From NCBI GenBank assembly GCA_034104345.1, contig JAXEDY010000005.1, forward strand, positions 35,441 through 99,440: a stretch of DNA of 64,000 nt, written 5' to 3'. The notes beneath the pieces were generated by a model. It did not search any database, had not been told where the DNA came from, and saw only the letters and a program-made list of their open reading frames with translations. Source of the stretch: HGM11416 sp034104345. Lineage in GTDB: Bacteria; Bacillota; Clostridia; Christensenellales; Borkfalkiaceae. Within the stretch, counting starts at the first letter, position 1; each line of letters begins with the position of its first letter. The position numbers and the translations under genes were made by a program. Below are positions 61,521 to 64,000 of this stretch, piece after piece.

Positions 61521-61564
61521 CCTTATTCACCGAACAACAAACAGTAGTTGTTCGGTGAATAGGG
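61521..61564. repeat. strong 17-18-bp inverted repeat
   Basis: CCTTATTCACCGAACAAC (61521-61538) pairs with GTTGTTCGGTGAATAGG (61547-61563) with one G-T pair, around an 8-nt loop AAACAGTA. No T-run follows, so it is not a standard terminator. It lies just upstream of a truncated dehydrogenase remnant. Confidence 0.8.
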
Positions 61565-61573
61565 GAAAGTAAG

Positions 61574-61732
61574 CGCTTAAAAGATGGGTTAAAAAAGGCG
61601 TTAAAAATTATCGAAATCGGCGGGGTAGACGTATCGTCTATGGTTCAGCCGGCTATAAAACTTGAAGAACTTGCAAAAGTGCTTGCAAGCGCCGAAAAAA
61701 GAGCAAAAGGAAAATTTGTGGTGGCACTGTGA
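61574..61732 (+). pseudogene. C-terminal remnant of a zinc-dependent alcohol/polyol dehydrogenase
   Basis: A 52-codon frame without start codon ends at TGA 61730-61732. It encodes KKALKIIEIGGVDVSSM then VQPAIKLEELAKVLASA and GKFVVAL, the usual C-terminus of medium-chain dehydrogenases (KAL.LI..G.VDVSP...LEE...A). The rest of the gene is missing upstream. Its stop overlaps the HAD start (GTGA), so the two were probably an operon of sugar-alcohol or sugar-phosphate metabolism before the deletion. Confidence 0.7.
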
Positions 61733-62397
61733 TTAAAACTGTTATATTCGATATGGACGGCGTTATCGCCGATACCGAACCTTTGCACGAACAGGCAAGA
61801 ACGGGTATGCTTTTAAGGCTGGGGCTCGACGCAGAAAAACTCTCTCCGCTTGCAATCGGCAGGTGTAAACGCGTGTTCTGGCAAGAAATTGCCGATAAAT
61901 ACGGGCTAAAATATACCGCTGACGAGTTGACGGAAATCGAATTCCGCGATATAATAAAAATAGCAAGGGCATTGCCGCTTAAAGCAACCGACGGGCTTTC
62001 GGAACTTCTTTCATACCTTAAAACCAACGGCTATAAAATAGCGGTTGCTTCGTCGTCCGACCGTTTTTACGTCGACGAAATTTTAAACATCACCGGTCTT
62101 TCCGATTGTTTTTCGGTTCGCGTTACGGGCGACGAAAACCTTAAAGCCAAACCCGCGCCGGATATTTATTTAAAAGCGTTAAAACTTTGCAGAGTATCCG
62201 CAGACAACGCGTATGCCGTGGAAGATTCGGATACCGGCTCGAAAGCCGCAAAAGCCGCGGGTATAAAATGCATAGGGTTCGACGCCGTATCGGATAAAAC
62301 GTTAAAGCAAAAATTTTCGGCTTGCGCGTTTAAGGTAGAGCACATGTCCGATATAATTAAAATTTTACAAGGAGATACGTTCGAATATTCGGTTTGA
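61729..62397 (+). CDS. HAD-superfamily phosphatase / beta-phosphoglucomutase-like
   Basis: 222 aa, HAD subfamily IA. Motif I FDMDGVIADTEPLHEQ (nucleophile D9, D11), motif II VASSSD, motif III K.. in ENLKAKPAPDIYLKALK and motif IV VEDSDTG. These fit beta-phosphoglucomutase or a small sugar-phosphate phosphatase; the substrate is not readable. Start GTG 61729, overlapping the dehydrogenase remnant's stop by 4 bp. Confidence 0.85.
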   Translation: MIKTVIFDMDGVIADTEPLHEQARTGMLLRLGLDAEKLSPLAIGRCKRVFWQEIADKYGLKYTADELTEIEFRDIIKIARALPLKATDGLSELLSYLKTNGYKIAVASSSDRFYVDEILNITGLSDCFSVRVTGDENLKAKPAPDIYLKALKLCRVSADNAYAVEDSDTGSKAAKAAGIKCIGFDAVSDKTLKQKFSACAFKVEHMSDIIKILQGDTFEYSV

Positions 62398-62601
62398 TTT
62401 TTCGTTTCGGGCAGCTTCGAATAATTATTCCGACTTGGAAAACGACGTTCCCGCGCCTTATGTGCGCGGGACGGTAAAAATAAACGAAACGTTATCTGCG
62501 CTTCGTGGCACGTAGCCGACCTTGCGCCCACCGTGGCAAAGGCTATGGATATAGAGTATTTTCCCTGCGACGGAAAGGCTTTGATCGATATAATCAAGTA
62601 A
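62398..62601 (+). pseudogene. frameshifted C-terminal remnant of an alkaline-phosphatase-superfamily enzyme
   Basis: A first frame (to 62515) encodes NYSDLENDVPAPYVRGTV then KINET; after a one-base shift near 62495 the second (62497-62601) encodes CASWHVADLAPTVAKAMDI then EYFPCDGKALIDIIK. 'HVADLAPT' is the conserved C-terminal motif of sulfatase/nucleotide-pyrophosphatase-type enzymes (N.DIAPT.A). No N-terminus remains. Confidence 0.6.
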
Positions 62602-62651
62602 TATAATCTGTAACAATAACAAAAGTTTCACCGGTTTTTATGTTTATTCTA

Positions 62652-62680
62652 TTGCAATTTTTAAAAAAATAGATTAAAAT
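62652..62680 (+). promoter_or_regulatory. promoter of the antiporter gene
   Basis: -35 TTGCAA (62652-62657), 17 bp, -10 TAAAAT (62675-62680). The leader is ~190 nt. Confidence 0.6.
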
Positions 62681-62716
62681 AGGGGAAAGAGCGAACAAGT
62701 AAAAAAAATACCGAAA

Positions 62717-62760
62717 AAATTCGTGCAGCGTTTCGTTGCGCGAATTTTGGTTTATATTTT
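62717..62760 (+). terminator. leader terminator/attenuator before the antiporter
   Basis: A 14-bp stem AAATTCGTGCAGCG / CGTTGCGCGAATTT with two G-T pairs and a TTT loop, followed by TGG and a T/A-rich tract. It lies between the promoter and the gene, as in an attenuator. Confidence 0.55.
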
Positions 62761-62800
62761 TTTATATTTTTATTTTTGATTCATATATTAGTAATTGTTA

Positions 62801-62826
62801 ACGCAATCACGATAAAACGATTGCGT
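62801..62826 (+). promoter_or_regulatory. second leader hairpin of the antiporter gene
   Basis: ACGCAATC / GATTGCGT, perfect 8 bp, 10-nt loop, ~50 bp before the translation start. Confidence 0.5.
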
Positions 62827-62874
62827 AAAACGGCGATTGTAAAAAAGAATCGTAAAAAACAGGGGGCGAGCAAA

Positions 62875-64000
62875 ATAGAACTATTATATGAAAAATTAAG
62901 CGCGACTTCGCCTGTTTCGGCAGTTATTTTAGCGCTGGCAATAATGCTTTTAAGCGGCTTTTTGGTTACGCGGGTTACCAAACTTTTAAAACTGCCCAAC
63001 GTTACGGCTTACATACTTGCGGGCATAATAATAGGGCCGTTCTGTTTAAAAGCGGTGCCGCCGAGCGTTATCGAAGGTTCGGCTTTCATATCAGACGTGG
63101 CGCTTGCGTTTATAGCTTTTTCGGCGGGCGAATATTTTCGTTTTTCGTCGTTTAAGGGCAAGGGCAAACAACTCGTTATAATAACCGTTCTCGAGGCGCT
63201 TACGGCTTCGCTTTTAGTGTTTATATTAACCTATTTCATATTGGGGCTGGGCATAGCGTTTTCGCTCGTTTTGTCTGCTTTGGCGTCGGCAACCGCGCCC
63301 GCTTCAACCCTTATGACCATTCGTCAGACGGGCGCAAAAGGCGATTTCGTAGACACGCTTATTTCGGTAGTCGCGTTCGACGACGTAGTGTCGCTTTTCG
63401 CTTTTTCAATCGCCATTTCGGTGGCGATGGCGGCTGGAACGGGCTCGATGGATTCGAAAACCGTTCTGCTTCCGCTTTTATATAACGTAATAATGCTCGC
63501 TTTGGGTGCGGCGCTTGGGTTCGTTTTAAAATTCTTTATGGCAAAGCGCTCGACCGATAACAGACTTATCGTTTCGATAGCGTTGCTTTTTACTTTGTGC
63601 GGCGTGGGAGCGGCGCTTTCGGTGTCGCCGCTTATGGCGTGCATGGTTATGGGCGCGGTTTACATCAACGTGAGCGACGACGACAAATTGTTCAAACAAT
63701 TAAACTATTTTTCGCCGCCCATACTTTTAATGTTTTTCGTGCGGTCGGGCATGAGTTTCAGGCTCGATACGCTGTTCGACGTGCAGTCGCGGGTGGCGGG
63801 CGTGCCGCTGCTTTTAATAGGTTGCTTATACTTCATCGTTCGCATCGCGGGCAAATATGCAGGCGCGTTTGCGGGCTGCAAAATATGTAAAAAACCTGAA
63901 AAAACCACATATACGCTGGGGCTTGCGCTGATACCGCAGGCAGGCGTGGCGATAGGACTTGCCGAGCTCGCCGCGAGAACAATCGGCGGCGAAACGGGCA
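62875..64000 (+). CDS. cation/proton antiporter, CPA2 family (3' truncated by window)
   Basis: About 375 residues to the window end, all in one open frame, with about ten TM helices visible. LKLPNVTAYILAGIIIGPFCLK near the N-terminus and the C-terminal LALIPQAGVAIGLAE match Kef/NhaP-type cation:proton antiporters, including the helix-break NAT-like region SATAPASTLMTIRQTGAKGDFVDTLISVVAFDDVVSL. The start is unusual: the strong RBS AGGGGG at 62861 is followed 8 nt later by ATA (62875), where alignment predicts Met. The nearest standard in-frame starts are TTG 62821 (adds a 18-residue basic extension overlapping the RBS) and ATG 62944 (cuts TM1). Confidence 0.85.
   Translation, partial: MELLYEKLSATSPVSAVILALAIMLLSGFLVTRVTKLLKLPNVTAYILAGIIIGPFCLKAVPPSVIEGSAFISDVALAFIAFSAGEYFRFSSFKGKGKQLVIITVLEALTASLLVFILTYFILGLGIAFSLVLSALASATAPASTLMTIRQTGAKGDFVDTLISVVAFDDVVSLFAFSIAISVAMAAGTGSMDSKTVLLPLLYNVIMLALGAALGFVLKFFMAKRSTDNRLIVSIALLFTLCGVGAALSVSPLMACMVMGAVYINVSDDDKLFKQLNYFSPPILLMFFVRSGMSFRLDTLFDVQSRVAGVPLLLIGCLYFIVRIAGKYAGAFAGCKICKKPEKTTYTLGLALIPQAGVAIGLAELAARTIGGETG

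Noticed and set aside
1..64000. tRNA and rRNA genes
   Set aside because: I looked for GGTTCGA T-arms with acceptor pairing and rRNA landmarks in spacers and found none that hold up.

Overview
The window looks like a chromosomal segment of a Firmicutes bacterium, most likely an uncultured gut Clostridia lineage. The evidence is a Firmicutes-type S10/spc/alpha ribosomal cluster, a SPOCS(DUF3794)-LysM gene beside ispE, a SipW/TasA-type secretion locus, an energy-coupling-factor transporter and a deo nucleoside-salvage operon. Codon usage favours GAA, AAA, GCG and GCC. Both ends cut through genes: gyrA lacks its N-terminus and the cation/proton antiporter lacks its C-terminus.

Layout. 1-16.1 kb (+): gyrA; ecfA1-ecfA2-ecfT-truA; an O-antigen-ligase-like polymerase and a diacylglycerol glycosyltransferase; rplM-rpsI; a divergent YbjN-like gene and cardiolipin synthase; a 2[4Fe-4S] ferredoxin; SPOCS-LysM; ispE-thiN. 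16.1-21.5 kb (-): a second glycosyltransferase, a divergent PlsY, mnmG and dnaA. 21.5-21.8 kb: an intergenic region with a consensus DnaA box and divergent promoters, a candidate oriC, with recF leaving on the other side and no dnaN between them. 22-29.3 kb (+): recF, tcdA, two membrane proteins, L-serine dehydratase, a CDF cation transporter and an alpha-helical orphan protein. 29.4-29.8 kb: an AT-rich, probably imported cupin gene. 30.2-30.4 kb: a self-contained promoter / structured RNA / terminator unit just before the S10 cluster. 30.5-46.4 kb: rpsJ to rplQ, including secY, adk, map, infA, rpmJ and rpoA, interrupted by a 123-bp tandem repeat between secY and adk. 46.6-51.5 kb: a SipW/TasA-like matrix locus with one apparently active and one apparently dead signal peptidase. 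51.5-52.1 kb: a repeat-rich spacer. 52.1-54.5 kb (-): PPi-dependent and ATP-dependent phosphofructokinases. 54.7-59.1 kb (+): deoC-deoD-deoB-pdp. Then a putative lipoprotein, ppa (-), a decayed stretch with remnants of two enzymes around a HAD phosphatase, and the antiporter.

Functional links. The ECF module would energise vitamin uptake. The two glycosyltransferases, PlsY and cardiolipin synthase all act on membrane lipids. The deo operon converts nucleosides to pentose phosphates, and deoxyribose 5-phosphate to glyceraldehyde 3-phosphate, which feeds the glycolytic level of the neighbouring phosphofructokinases. The SipW locus would export and anchor TasA-like fibre or adhesin proteins.

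Most unusual signals: (i) a dispersed ~30-bp intergenic repeat, core GGCTATAAGCCCGTTA, in at least nine places, eight of them 30-67 bp upstream of a start codon; (ii) a compact ~180-nt structured RNA with its own promoter and terminator, bracketed by near-identical direct repeats, upstream of rpsJ; (iii) a SipW paralogue lacking both catalytic residues; (iv) dnaA and recF diverging from a putative origin without dnaN.
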